DNA of 64,000 nt from Psychroflexus sp. ALD_RP9 (GCF_017311165.1 NZ_CP062973.1:62001-126000); one strand, 5' to 3'. Numbered from the stretch's first letter, positions 51,468 through 60,019 are shown. Numbers and translations are program-made. Notes: generated by a model from the sequence alone, not told the origin.

Positions 51468-52244
51468 TTATTGCAAATCTGCCTTTAGTTTTTTCATTAA
51501 GTCATCATAATTATCATAAATGGCAAATTCGCCATTTTTAAGATAAGAAACTTGACCATTTTCTTCACTAACCACAATAGCTAGGGCGTCGGTTTTTTCA
51601 GTAATTCCAACGGCAGCACGATGACGAAGACCAAACCTTAAAGGAATTTCACGACTATTTGAGACAGGTAAAATAACTCTTGTAGCTGTTATTTTGTTAC
51701 CTTCAATTATAATTGCTCCATCATGCAATGTAGAATTTTTAAAAAAGATTGATTGTAGTATCGGTTTATTGATTAAAATATCCATCTCATCACCTGAGTC
51801 TTTTACAAAATCAAGTTGTGTGTTCCTTTGAAAAACCATTAAAGCACCAGTTCTTTTCTTCGATAAGTCTTTAACTGCTTTTATAATTTCAGAAAGATAT
51901 TTAGAGTCATTTTCTGTATCATTTAAATTAAATGATTTAAGAAAAATATTTTTACTAGTTAAATTTGTTGATCCTAGCATTAGTAAAAATTTACGAATTT
52001 CTTGTTGAAAAACAACCACTAAGGCAATCATTCCAACACCGATAAACTCTCCCAAAACACTGCTTAACATTTCCATGTTGAGCAATGCTGTTAATTTACC
52101 CAAAAGGTAAATAATAACAATACCAATAAAAATATTTATAGCCGCCGAACCACGTACCAATTTATACAAGTAATATAGCATGATCGCGACTAGAACGATA
52201 TCTAGAATGTCTAAAATCCCTATTTCTAAAAAATCAAACTTCAT
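51468..52244 (-). CDS. cdaA: Diadenylate cyclase CdaA
   Basis: This 258-residue protein has three N-terminal membrane helices (about 12-30, 35-52, 63-80) and a cytosolic DAC domain (about 105-258). The catalytic motifs D175-G-A177 and R207-H-R209 are intact, so it should make c-di-AMP from two ATP. c-di-AMP governs potassium and osmotic balance in many bacteria. Its start overlaps the folP end by 11 bases, and it is the third gene of a lipoprotein / folP / cdaA operon. No c-di-AMP phosphodiesterase is in the window. Confidence 0.95.
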   Translation of the reverse strand: MKFDFLEIGILDILDIVLVAIMLYYLYKLVRGSAAINIFIGIVIIYLLGKLTALLNMEMLSSVLGEFIGVGMIALVVVFQQEIRKFLLMLGSTNLTSKNIFLKSFNLNDTENDSKYLSEIIKAVKDLSKKRTGALMVFQRNTQLDFVKDSGDEMDILINKPILQSIFFKNSTLHDGAIIIEGNKITATRVILPVSNSREIPLRFGLRHRAAVGITEKTDALAIVVSEENGQVSYLKNGEFAIYDNYDDLMKKLKADLQ

Positions 52245-53073
52245 CCAGTGACGTTAATCTATTGTATAAATCTATGGTTTCTTTAGCTTCTTTAACATCG
52301 TGAACTCTTAAAATTTTTGCTCCTTTTTGTAAAGCAATCATATTAAGAGCTGTTGTCCCGTTTAAAGCTTCTTTTGCAGAAATATTTAACACTTTATAAA
52401 TCATTGATTTGCGAGACAATCCTACCAACAGAGGTAAACCTTGTATTTGTAATAATTCAAGTTTGCTTAACAACTCAAAGTTCTGATCAATGTCTTTAGC
52501 AAATCCAAAACCTGGATCTAATATAATATCATGAATACCAGCGTTTTGAGCTTTAGCTACATTAGCAGAGAAATAATGACGCATTTCAATCAGTAAATCA
52601 TCATAAGTTGCTAAAGATTTCATGTTTTGTGGTGTTCCCTTCATATGCATCATCACGTATGGTACTTGATATTTAGCCACAACTTCATACATTTTCAAGT
52701 CGAGATTTCCTCCTGAGATATCATTAATTATAGCGGCGCCTTCATTTAAAGCAGCATCTGCCACTTGAGATCGAAACGTATCAATAGAAAATATTACTTC
52801 AGGAAATTCTTTTCTAAGAAGTTTTAAAACAGGAATAAGTCGGTTTAACTCCTCTTCTACTGAAATATCAACAGCACCAGGTTTTGAACTGTAAGCGCCT
52901 AAATCTACAAAAGTAGCGCCTTCAATTAGCATTTTTTTTACTTGCTTAATAACTTGAATTTCGTTTTTGAATTTACCACCATCATAAAATGAATCTGGCG
53001 TTAAATTCAATATACCCATAACCTTAGGTTTTGATAAATCAATTAATTCACCTTTACAATTTATTGAAGTCAT
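52234..53073 (-). CDS. folP: Dihydropteroate synthase
   Basis: This 279-residue TIM barrel joins p-aminobenzoate to 6-hydroxymethyl-dihydropterin diphosphate in folate synthesis. Family motifs are MGILNLTPDSFYDGG (about 18-32), DLGAYSSKPGA (about 57-67), IINDISGG (about 114-121), DPGFGFAKD (about 187-195) and VGLSRKS (about 216-222). It overlaps the preceding lipoprotein gene by one base and cdaA by 11 bases. The folP-cdaA pairing also occurs in other Bacteroidetes. Confidence 0.96.
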   Translation of the reverse strand: MTSINCKGELIDLSKPKVMGILNLTPDSFYDGGKFKNEIQVIKQVKKMLIEGATFVDLGAYSSKPGAVDISVEEELNRLIPVLKLLRKEFPEVIFSIDTFRSQVADAALNEGAAIINDISGGNLDLKMYEVVAKYQVPYVMMHMKGTPQNMKSLATYDDLLIEMRHYFSANVAKAQNAGIHDIILDPGFGFAKDIDQNFELLSKLELLQIQGLPLLVGLSRKSMIYKVLNISAKEALNGTTALNMIALQKGAKILRVHDVKEAKETIDLYNRLTSLDEV

Positions 53074-53618
53074 TAATCTTTAGTTTGCTCTATAGCCTTT
53101 GAAATTAAAACATCGTTAGCAATAAAACCTATTTCTAAAAATGTTTTGTCTTTATTTTGGTCTGAATTTAAAACAATAATTGATATTTTTTTGACTTCAG
53201 CCTCTGACCTTATTTGATTAAGCTGTTGGGTTGATAAATTGTTTTCATCTAATACTAAGTTGAAATCATAATTTGAAGCTAAACCTAACATCTTCTTTAA
53301 TACTTCAGTTTTGTTTTGAGTTGAAGTTATAAACTCAATACCTTCAGCAACACGATTAATTGAAGCATTTGGAAAATCTTGTTGAAGTTTTTTAGCAAAA
53401 ACATCCATTTGATTCCCAACAAAGGCTCCTGAAACTCCACCGATAGACTGCTTAGAAATAAAGTCAATCACTGTAATCACTTCAGTTTTTACTTCTGGCT
53501 TTTCGATAGCTTTTTCTTCATTAATAACAGTTTTCGGTTTTCCTACTGATGGTTTAGTTGTGCTACATGATATTAAACTCATGCTTACAATACATATAAA
53601 TAATGTTGTAAATTTCAT
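53073..53618 (-). CDS. Lipoprotein resembling the N-terminal part of YiaD/OmpA-like proteins
   Basis: This 181-residue lipoprotein has lipobox cysteine C18 (SLISC), a charged linker (about 20-45), then IGGVSGAFVGNQMDVFAKKL and NRVAEGIEF, which resemble the segment before the OmpA domain in YiaD-type lipoproteins. The OmpA peptidoglycan-binding part itself looks degenerate or absent. ATG 53618 is chosen; the TTG at 53627 is in frame but weak. It leads a transcript with folP and cdaA. Its function is unknown. Confidence 0.65.
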   Translation of the reverse strand: MKFTTLFICIVSMSLISCSTTKPSVGKPKTVINEEKAIEKPEVKTEVITVIDFISKQSIGGVSGAFVGNQMDVFAKKLQQDFPNASINRVAEGIEFITSTQNKTEVLKKMLGLASNYDFNLVLDENNLSTQQLNQIRSEAEVKKISIIVLNSDQNKDKTFLEIGFIANDVLISKAIEQTKD

Positions 53619-53635
53619 TAATTTCAATTTATGAC

Positions 53636-53643
53636 CAAATATA
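53636..53643 (-). promoter_or_regulatory. -7 promoter element of the lipoprotein / folP / cdaA operon
   Basis: On the minus strand TATATTTG matches TAnnTTTG, 17 bases before ATG 53618. Confidence 0.55.
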
Positions 53644-53672
53644 CATATATCAATGTTAAAAAGTCTTAGTTT

Positions 53673-55649
53673 TTAATAATTTACTAAGTCTTCTATACTA
53701 TTGTTAAGCCTTGACTTTCCTAGAAATTGAGTTTCTAGAGCCTGTGCAAAAGGTACTGGTGTTGGTAAACTTGATACAATTTTTATTGGCCCGTCAAGAT
53801 ATTCAAAACATTGGTCTGCAATTAATGCAGAAATATCTGAAGCAACACCACCAAAACTTGTGTCTTCTTGCACAATTAGTAATTTTCCTGTTTTTTTAAC
53901 AGAATTAATAATAGCTTCTTCGTCAAGTGGTGCTAAAGCCCTTAAATCAATCACATCAGCTTCAATGTGGTCAAGTTCTTCAAGACTTTCTAAAACCCAA
54001 TGCACGGCAGCTCCAAATGTAATAATACTAAGTTGATGGCCTTCTTTTAAGCAATTAGCCTTGCCTAATGGTAAAGTCGTATAATTTTCAGAAACATCAC
54101 CTCTCACGCTTCTATACAAGGCTTTATGTTCAAAAAACAAAACAGGATTTGGGTCTTCTATCGAAGCTGCTAATAAAGCTTTAGCATCTTCAGGAAAAGC
54201 TGGATAAACAACTTTTAATCCTGGTGTTTTAGTAAACCATGCTTCATTGGTTTGACTGTGAAATGGTCCCGCGCCGACACCAGCTCCGCATGGCATTCTT
54301 ACAACAACATCGGCATGTTGATTCCATCGATAATGCACTTTTGCTAGATAATTTACAATCGGATTAAAACCAGAGCTAACAAAATCAGCAAACTGCATTT
54401 CAACAACAGCTTTCATACCGTTAATTGACAATCCCATTGCTGCTGAAACGATAGCAGATTCGCAAATAGGTGTATTTCTAACACGTTCTTTGCCAAATTG
54501 TTCTACAAAGCCCTCGGTAATTTTAAAAACGCCACCATACTCAGCGACGTCTTGCCCCATAATTACTAGATTGTCATATTTTTGCATGCTTTGCTGAAGT
54601 GAGTTTCTAATTGCATCTACAAATCTAATATGCGTGGTGGCTTCAGATTTAGCTGTAGGCTCTAACGTAAAAGATTTATAAACATCAGCTAATTCGTTTT
54701 TAACAGAAGAACTAATGGCCGGTGCCTTAAAAGCGATATCTAAGTGTTCTGTAATTTCTTTAATAATTTCAGTCGCAAATTCTTGCTTTTGCTTTGGCGT
54801 TAACAAATTCGCATTGACTAAAGCTTTTTCGTAATTATCTATCGGATCTTTAGATTTCCAATAAGCCATTAAATCGTCTGGAACATATTTAGTTCCACTT
54901 GCTTCTTCATGACCACGACGTCTAAAAGTTTTAAATTCGATTAAAACCGGACGCTGATTTTCGCGCATTGAAGTTGCAATTTCATTAAGCTTAGTGTAAA
55001 CTTCAACAATATTATTGCCATCAATAATATAAGCCTCCATGCCATAAGCTTGACCTCTGTCGGCAATATGTTCGCATTTAAACTGCTCTTCAGTAGGTGT
55101 TGATAAGCCATAACCATTATTCTCAACACAAAACAAAACAGGCAACGACCATACTGAAGCTACATTTAGAGCTTCGTGAAAATCGCCTTCGCTTGTGCCA
55201 CCTTCACCAGTAAATACAGCTGTAATTTTGTTTTCTTCGCGTAATTTATGAGCTAAAGCGATACCATCTGCAACACCTAATTGTGGACCTAAATGCGAAA
55301 TCATGCCAATTATTTTAAACTCTTGTGTTCCAAAATGAAAACTGCGATCTCTACCTTTAGTAAAACCGTTTGCCTTACCTTGCCATTGTTCAAATAAGCG
55401 ATAAAGCGGTATTTTACGTTCGGTAAAAACGCCTAAATTTCGGTGCATTGGTAGTATATATTCGTCTTGGTTTAAAACCTGTGTTACACCAACAGCAATA
55501 GCTTCTTGACCAATACCACTAAACCATTTTGAAATTTTGCCTTGACGCAAAAGCGTGAGCATTTTTGTTTCGATTAAACGTGGCTTAAGCATTGCTTTAT
55601 ATAACTCTATCGCTTTTTCTGGCGACAATAAATCAAGTTGAAAATTCAT
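53673..55649 (-). CDS. Fused 2-oxoacid dehydrogenase E1 (alpha and beta subunits in one chain)
   Basis: The protein has 658 residues. Residues 1-325 are an E1-alpha domain with the thiamine diphosphate motif GEGGTSEGDFHEALN (about 146-160) ending in ENNGYG; residues 340-658 are an E1-beta domain (MGQDVAEYGGVFKITEGF, then EMQFADF and MPCGAGVGAGP). Fusion of both in this order is usual in flavobacteria for the branched-chain 2-oxoacid or pyruvate-type complex. It works with an E2 not in the window and with E3 (lpdA at 1996-3396). It is a single gene with its own -7 element. Confidence 0.92.
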   Translation of the reverse strand: MNFQLDLLSPEKAIELYKAMLKPRLIETKMLTLLRQGKISKWFSGIGQEAIAVGVTQVLNQDEYILPMHRNLGVFTERKIPLYRLFEQWQGKANGFTKGRDRSFHFGTQEFKIIGMISHLGPQLGVADGIALAHKLREENKITAVFTGEGGTSEGDFHEALNVASVWSLPVLFCVENNGYGLSTPTEEQFKCEHIADRGQAYGMEAYIIDGNNIVEVYTKLNEIATSMRENQRPVLIEFKTFRRRGHEEASGTKYVPDDLMAYWKSKDPIDNYEKALVNANLLTPKQKQEFATEIIKEITEHLDIAFKAPAISSSVKNELADVYKSFTLEPTAKSEATTHIRFVDAIRNSLQQSMQKYDNLVIMGQDVAEYGGVFKITEGFVEQFGKERVRNTPICESAIVSAAMGLSINGMKAVVEMQFADFVSSGFNPIVNYLAKVHYRWNQHADVVVRMPCGAGVGAGPFHSQTNEAWFTKTPGLKVVYPAFPEDAKALLAASIEDPNPVLFFEHKALYRSVRGDVSENYTTLPLGKANCLKEGHQLSIITFGAAVHWVLESLEELDHIEADVIDLRALAPLDEEAIINSVKKTGKLLIVQEDTSFGGVASDISALIADQCFEYLDGPIKIVSSLPTPVPFAQALETQFLGKSRLNNSIEDLVNY

Positions 55650-55668
55650 ATATTTTAATTTGTAATTT

Positions 55669-55676
55669 CAAAAGTA
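55669..55676 (-). promoter_or_regulatory. -7 promoter element of the fused E1 gene
   Basis: On the minus strand TACTTTTG matches TAnnTTTG, 19 bases before ATG 55649. Confidence 0.5.
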
Positions 55677-55767
55677 AATGAAATTATAAGTTTTTTAAAG
55701 AAACATTCAACATATTGTAGAATTAATAACTTCATGTTTTAAATCGGCTTACTTTATAATATTTCAT

Positions 55768-55775
55768 TAAATTTG
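55768..55775 (+). promoter_or_regulatory. -7 promoter element of the 2OG-Fe(II) oxygenase operon
   Basis: TAAATTTG matches TAnnTTTG, 20 bases before ATG 55796. Confidence 0.5.
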
Positions 55776-55795
55776 TATTCTTTAAATTTTACTTT

Positions 55796-56758
55796 ATGTC
55801 AATGACTAACATACCAAGCGTTGATTTAGCAGATTTTTTATCTGATGATCCAAAACGCAAGCAAAAATTTGTGAATGAAATTGGAACTGCTTACGAAGAG
55901 ATCGGTTTTGTAGCACTTAAAAACCATTTCTTAGACGAGAAATTAGTCAGCAGTTTATATAGCGAAGTCAAAGCTTTTTTTGACTTACCAGAAGATACAA
56001 AGAAAAAATATGAACGTGAAGACATTGGCGGTCAGCGTGGTTATGTTTCATTTGGGAAAGAACACGCTAAAGGCCAAAAGAAAGGAGATTTAAAAGAGTT
56101 TTGGCATTTTGGCCAAGAACCTGATGAAGATGCTCAACTTACTGAAGAGTATCCAAAAAATATTAAAGTTGATGAGTTAGACAACTTCAATGAGGTTGGA
56201 ATGAAAGCTTATAAAATGCTTGAAAAAACAGGCATTTATGTTTTAAGAGCTTTAGCACTTCACATCGGCATTAAAGAAAACTACTTTGATTATTGGGCAA
56301 GTAACGGAAATTCTATTCTTCGACCAATTCATTATCCACCAATTACCGAAGAGCCTCAAGGCGCAGTAAGAGCTGGTGCTCATGGAGATATTAATTTAAT
56401 CACGCTATTAATGGGCGCATCAACTGGTGGCTTGCAAGTACAGCGCAAAGATGGTGAATGGATTGATGCTATCCCAAATGAAGATGAACTTGTAATAAAT
56501 GTTGGCGATATGTTAGAGCGTCATACCAACAATAAATTACGCTCAACAATTCATCGCGTCGTCAACCCACCTAAAGATCAATGGGATCAGCCACGCTATT
56601 CTATTCCGTTTTTTATGCACCCAAGAAGCGAAATGAAACTAGATTGTCTTGAAGAATGTATCTCTGAAGAAAATCCAAAACAATATGAAGATATTACAGC
56701 TGGCGAATTTTTACACCAACGCTTAGTTGAAATTGGACTGATTAAACCAGAGAAATAA
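55796..56758 (+). CDS. Isopenicillin N synthase-like 2-oxoglutarate/Fe(II) oxygenase
   Basis: This 320-residue protein has an N-terminal DIOX_N region (1-120, with RGYVSFGKEHAKG) and a double-stranded beta-helix core. The iron triad is H196-x-D198 and H253, and R267-x-S269 binds the 2-oxoglutarate or substrate carboxylate. Members hydroxylate or desaturate small molecules; the IPNS name refers to the fold and no beta-lactam genes are near. It is first in a tight five-gene run reaching 59079. The substrate is unknown. Confidence 0.9.
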   Translation: MSMTNIPSVDLADFLSDDPKRKQKFVNEIGTAYEEIGFVALKNHFLDEKLVSSLYSEVKAFFDLPEDTKKKYEREDIGGQRGYVSFGKEHAKGQKKGDLKEFWHFGQEPDEDAQLTEEYPKNIKVDELDNFNEVGMKAYKMLEKTGIYVLRALALHIGIKENYFDYWASNGNSILRPIHYPPITEEPQGAVRAGAHGDINLITLLMGASTGGLQVQRKDGEWIDAIPNEDELVINVGDMLERHTNNKLRSTIHRVVNPPKDQWDQPRYSIPFFMHPRSEMKLDCLEECISEENPKQYEDITAGEFLHQRLVEIGLIKPEK

Positions 56759-56764
56759 TAGGTT

Positions 56765-57106
56765 ATGGATTTACAAGACCAGTTGAAGGAATTGTTCCCT
56801 GACCATGAACCCAATCACCAAGATGAAGTCAATGATGAAAACAAATTGACTGAACTTGATATATGGCTGCAAGACAAACCATTACATTGTAAATTCGAAA
56901 AACGAAAAGGTAAAGTTAATACCATTATCGAAGGTTATAACGGTGCTAAAAAAGACTTCAAAAACTTAACAAAGTTACTTCAAAAAGAATGTGGTGTTGG
57001 TGGAAGCTTTAAAAATGAAATGATTATAATTCAAGGTGATTTTAGAGACAAAATTATGCAAGTTCTCAATGAAATTGGCTTTAAAACAAAACGCGTAGGC
57101 GGATAA
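56765..57106 (+). CDS. SUI1/eIF1-like translation factor (YciH family)
   Basis: This 113-residue protein has a polar N-terminus (1-35) and a SUI1 domain (about 36-113): CKFEKRKGKVNTIIEGYNG, KKDFKNLTKLLQKECGVGGS and the final KIMQVLNEIGFKTKRVGG. Bacterial SUI1 proteins can affect initiation fidelity in vitro; their physiological role is unclear. It starts six bases after the oxygenase gene and precedes a PhnA-C gene by 13 bases, so all are co-transcribed. Confidence 0.9.
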   Translation: MDLQDQLKELFPDHEPNHQDEVNDENKLTELDIWLQDKPLHCKFEKRKGKVNTIIEGYNGAKKDFKNLTKLLQKECGVGGSFKNEMIIIQGDFRDKIMQVLNEIGFKTKRVGG

Positions 57107-57119
57107 TCTAAATTTTCTT

Positions 57120-57332
57120 ATGACTGTAAAAGATGCTAATGGTAACACCTTAGAAGAAGGTGATGCTGTAACTTTGTTAAAAGATTTAAAAGTAAAGGGA
57201 ACTTCGACAACTTTAAAAAGGGGTACAAGTTTCAAAAATATTCAGTTAACAAACAACTCATCTGAAATAGAATGCCGGAATAAAAAAATAAAAAATTTAG
57301 TCCTCAAAACCCAATTTGTAAAAAAAGCTTAA
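57120..57332 (+). CDS. PhnA C-terminal domain protein (zinc ribbon missing)
   Basis: This 70-residue protein matches the C-terminal beta domain of PhnA/YjdM: VKDANGNTLEEGDAVTLLKD then KVKGTSTTLKRGT. The N-terminal zinc ribbon of full-length PhnA is absent, a form often seen in Bacteroidetes. Despite the name, PhnA is not needed for phosphonate use and its role is unknown; a KOW/SH3-like fold could bind nucleic acid, which is inference. It lies between the SUI1 and nucleoside phosphorylase genes. Confidence 0.85.
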   Translation: MTVKDANGNTLEEGDAVTLLKDLKVKGTSTTLKRGTSFKNIQLTNNSSEIECRNKKIKNLVLKTQFVKKA

Positions 57333-57335
57333 ATC

Positions 57336-58208
57336 ATGGCTATAAAAGATTCAGAATTAATTTTAAATCCTGATGGTAGCATATATCATCTTAATTTAAA
57401 ACCAGAAAACATTGCCGATACAATAATTACTGTTGGCGACCAAGATCGTGTTGAAAAAGTAACAGACTTCTTTGACGAGGTTGTTTTTGAAACACAAAAA
57501 AGAGAATTCAAAACACAAACAGGTTTTTATAAAAGCAAAAAACTAACCGTAATCTCTACAGGGATTGGAATTGATAATATAGACATTGTTATCAACGAAC
57601 TTGACGCCTTAGCAAATATCAATCTTGAAACACGCGAAATTAAACCTAACCATCACAAACTTAATTTTTTACGTATTGGAACATCAGGAGGCATTCAACC
57701 AGAAGTTGGCTTAGATAAATTTGTTATGGGCAAAGCTGGAGTTGGTTTTGACGGCTTACTACATTATTACAAAAATGATGCTATAAATTTAGATGCTACT
57801 GCAAAACTAAATGAGCACTTAAAAATATCATTAAAAAAACCAACGCCTTATATTGTTGATTGCGATTTAGAGCTAGCTTCTATCTTCGAAAATAACTCGC
57901 AAGTAATTAGTGGTTATACAGGAACAAACTTAGGTTTTTATGGACCTCAAGGTCGTAAATTAAGGTTAGAACTTGAAGATCCTGATTTTATAGATCAACT
58001 TGCAAGTTTTAAACACGGTGATTATAAAATCACAAATTTAGAAATGGAAACTAGCGCCATTTATAGCTTAGCAAAAATGCTTGGTCATGGTGCATTATCC
58101 TTAAACGCCATTATAGCAAATCGTGCAAATGGAGAATTTAGCCAGGATCCAAAAGCAGCCGTTAAAAAATTAATCAAATTCACTTTAGATCAATTAGCAT
58201 CACATTAA
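57336..58208 (+). CDS. Nucleoside phosphorylase (uridine phosphorylase-like)
   Basis: This 290-residue protein has the PNP/UDP family fold: TVISTGIGIDNIDIVINELDAL (phosphate and nucleoside region, given here in part, about 68-88), LRIGTSGGIQPEVG (about 109-122) and LEMETSAIYSLAKMLGH (about 228-244), where M/E bind the ribose. It splits nucleosides with phosphate for salvage. It is longer than E. coli Udp (253). It lies in an operon with the translation-factor-like gene and the orphan substrate-binding-fold gene. Confidence 0.87.
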   Translation: MAIKDSELILNPDGSIYHLNLKPENIADTIITVGDQDRVEKVTDFFDEVVFETQKREFKTQTGFYKSKKLTVISTGIGIDNIDIVINELDALANINLETREIKPNHHKLNFLRIGTSGGIQPEVGLDKFVMGKAGVGFDGLLHYYKNDAINLDATAKLNEHLKISLKKPTPYIVDCDLELASIFENNSQVISGYTGTNLGFYGPQGRKLRLELEDPDFIDQLASFKHGDYKITNLEMETSAIYSLAKMLGHGALSLNAIIANRANGEFSQDPKAAVKKLIKFTLDQLASH

Positions 58209-58227
58209 ATTGCTAAAAATATCCTTT

Positions 58228-59079
58228 ATGCTAAAATTAAAAATTGGTGGCGTACCTGAACATTTTAACTATCCTTGGCTTCATGCGATTAACCATAATT
58301 TATTCAATCACGCCAATTATCAATTACAATTTCAATTTCAAAAAGGCGGTACAGGTGAAATGATTGAAGAGCTAGGGAAAGAAAATCTAGATCTAGCCAT
58401 TATGTTAACTGAAGGTGCTATTTTTAAAATAAATAAAGGAACCAATTTTAGAATTCTTCAAAAATATGTAGAAACACCTCTACTTTGGGGAATTCATGTT
58501 GCTGCAAACTCCCCATATAAACAAATTTCTGATTTAGAATCTAGCACAATAGCTATCAGCAGGTATGGTTCTGGCTCACATTTAATGGCAGTTGTTAATG
58601 CCAAACAAAACAATTGGGATATTTCTATGCTTAATTATGAGGTTTGCGATAATTTAGATAATGCAGTTTCAAGTCTTGAAAATAAAACATCAGATTATTT
58701 GATGTGGGAACATTTTACTACAAAACCACTAGTTGATCAAGGTATTTTAAGACGGCTTGATGATTGTCCAACACCATGGCCTTGTTTTGTTATTGTTTGT
58801 CGTGAATCAATTTATAAAACCTACCAAGAAGAAATAAAACATTTACAAAATCAACTTCACCAAAGTATTAAAACACTAAGAAATGATAAGTTTTTAGCAG
58901 AAAAAATTGCTTTAGAGTTTAACCAAAAAATAAGTGATGTTAAAAAATGGATTAAAATAACTGAATGGAGTGATCAACAACAATTAACAAAAACTGAGAT
59001 TAATCAAGTTCAACAACAACTTAAAGAACTCAACTTACTTGATTCTATTGTAAATTATGAAAAATTTATATTAAGTTAA
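58228..59079 (+). CDS. Cytosolic orphan protein with type 2 periplasmic-binding (NMT1/SBP-like) fold
   Basis: This 283-residue protein has a type 2 substrate-binding fold (LKIGGVPEHFNYPWLHAIN at the start; KGGTGEMIEEL about 41-51; AISRYGSGSHLMAV about 108-121), similar to NMT1/SsuA-like proteins and to the Ca3427-like group. Unlike transporter components it has no signal peptide or lipobox and no permease or ATPase gene nearby. ATG 58228 is used because the TTG at 58210 only adds six residues. A cytosolic ligand-binding or enzyme role linked to the nucleoside phosphorylase is inferred. Confidence 0.8.
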   Translation: MLKLKIGGVPEHFNYPWLHAINHNLFNHANYQLQFQFQKGGTGEMIEELGKENLDLAIMLTEGAIFKINKGTNFRILQKYVETPLLWGIHVAANSPYKQISDLESSTIAISRYGSGSHLMAVVNAKQNNWDISMLNYEVCDNLDNAVSSLENKTSDYLMWEHFTTKPLVDQGILRRLDDCPTPWPCFVIVCRESIYKTYQEEIKHLQNQLHQSIKTLRNDKFLAEKIALEFNQKISDVKKWIKITEWSDQQQLTKTEINQVQQQLKELNLLDSIVNYEKFILS

Positions 59080-59133
59080 ATTTAGACGCAACCTTTTTTA
59101 AAAAAATCATCTTATATACAAATCAATCAATTA

Positions 59134-59310
59134 ATGCTGAGTAACGTTTTAATAATTTTAGGTATATTACTGTTGCTTAATCTACTGCTTTTAATATTTA
59201 GTTCAAGCAGTGCTCGTAAAAAACCTACAAAAAATAATATTAAACTTAACGGCCCAAAATCTTTGTCTAAATCTAAAAAGACAAAGTATGTTTTATACGC
59301 AGACAAGTAA
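59134..59310 (+). CDS. Small single-span membrane protein
   Basis: This 58-residue frame encodes an N-terminal membrane helix (about 4-23, very rich in leucine), a serine turn and a basic, serine/lysine-rich tail ending VLYADK. ATG 59134 follows the substrate-binding-fold gene by 54 bases, and its stop is immediately followed by the ung stop on the other strand, so it fills the gap exactly. I do not recognise it; the hydrophobic/basic layout is protein-like rather than random. It could be the last gene of the operon. Confidence 0.55.
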   Translation: MLSNVLIILGILLLLNLLLLIFSSSSARKKPTKNNIKLNGPKSLSKSKKTKYVLYADK

Positions 59311-59979
59311 TTACCACTTAATTGGTTGTTTTTGATGTAACCTTAGATAAGTATTTGTAGTCGAAAAATGTCTGTTACCGAACCAGTAACCACGATTAGC
59401 ACTCAAAGGTGATGGATGACCACAAGTTAAAATCAAATGTTGATCTGCATTTATTAGTTTAGATTTTCTTTTAGCAAAACCACCCCAAAGTAAAAAAACA
59501 AGCTGTTCTTTTTCATTAGACAATTTTTTAATAATAGCATCTGTAAAAACTTCCCAACCTTTGTTTTGATGGCTTCTTGCTTCATTTTCACGCACAGTTA
59601 GTGTTGCATTTAAAAGTAAAACACCTTGTCTTGCCCAATGATTGAGATTGCCGTGATTAGGAACTTCATAATCGCTTAAGTCTGTTTTTAATTCACGAAA
59701 AATATTTTGCAAAGAAGGCGGAATCTTGATGCCTTCCGGAACCGAAAATGCTAAGCCGTGTGCTTGATTTTTGCCATGGTATGGATCTTGACCCAAAATA
59801 ACAACTTTTGTATCTTCTAAATCACACCATTCAAATGCATTAAAAATATCTCGCCCTTTAGGAAAACAAGTATGATTTTTATATTCACTTTTAACAAATT
59901 TTGCTAAACTTTTAAAATAAGGCTTTTCAAACTCATCTTTTAAGAAAGATTTCCAATTTGAATTAATAGCAACATCCAT
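59311..59979 (-). CDS. ung: Uracil-DNA glycosylase, family 1
   Basis: This 222-residue enzyme removes uracil from DNA in base excision repair. The water-activating motif GQDPYHG is at 63-69 with catalytic D65, and the DNA-minor-groove loop HPSPLSA (about 188-194) carries the catalytic histidine. Other conserved parts are LLLNATLTVRENEARSH and FLLWGGFAKRK. It is divergent from mutS2 and their promoter elements overlap (59988-60019). Confidence 0.96.
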   Translation of the reverse strand: MDVAINSNWKSFLKDEFEKPYFKSLAKFVKSEYKNHTCFPKGRDIFNAFEWCDLEDTKVVILGQDPYHGKNQAHGLAFSVPEGIKIPPSLQNIFRELKTDLSDYEVPNHGNLNHWARQGVLLLNATLTVRENEARSHQNKGWEVFTDAIIKKLSNEKEQLVFLLWGGFAKRKSKLINADQHLILTCGHPSPLSANRGYWFGNRHFSTTNTYLRLHQKQPIKW

Positions 59980-59987
59980 GTTTTAAG

Positions 59988-59995
59988 TAATTTTG
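59988..59995 (+). promoter_or_regulatory. -7 promoter element of mutS2
   Basis: TAATTTTG matches TAnnTTTG, 23 bases before ATG 60019. The opposing ung element is at 60012-60019, so the two transcripts start facing each other. Confidence 0.5.
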
Positions 59996-60011
59996 TAAAA
60001 GTTGATTTGGA

Positions 60012-60019
60012 CAAACTTA
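60012..60019 (-). promoter_or_regulatory. -7 promoter element of ung, at the mutS2 start codon
   Basis: On the minus strand TAAGTTTG matches TAnnTTTG; it overlaps the first base of the mutS2 ATG. The ung leader would be about 28 bases. Confidence 0.45.
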
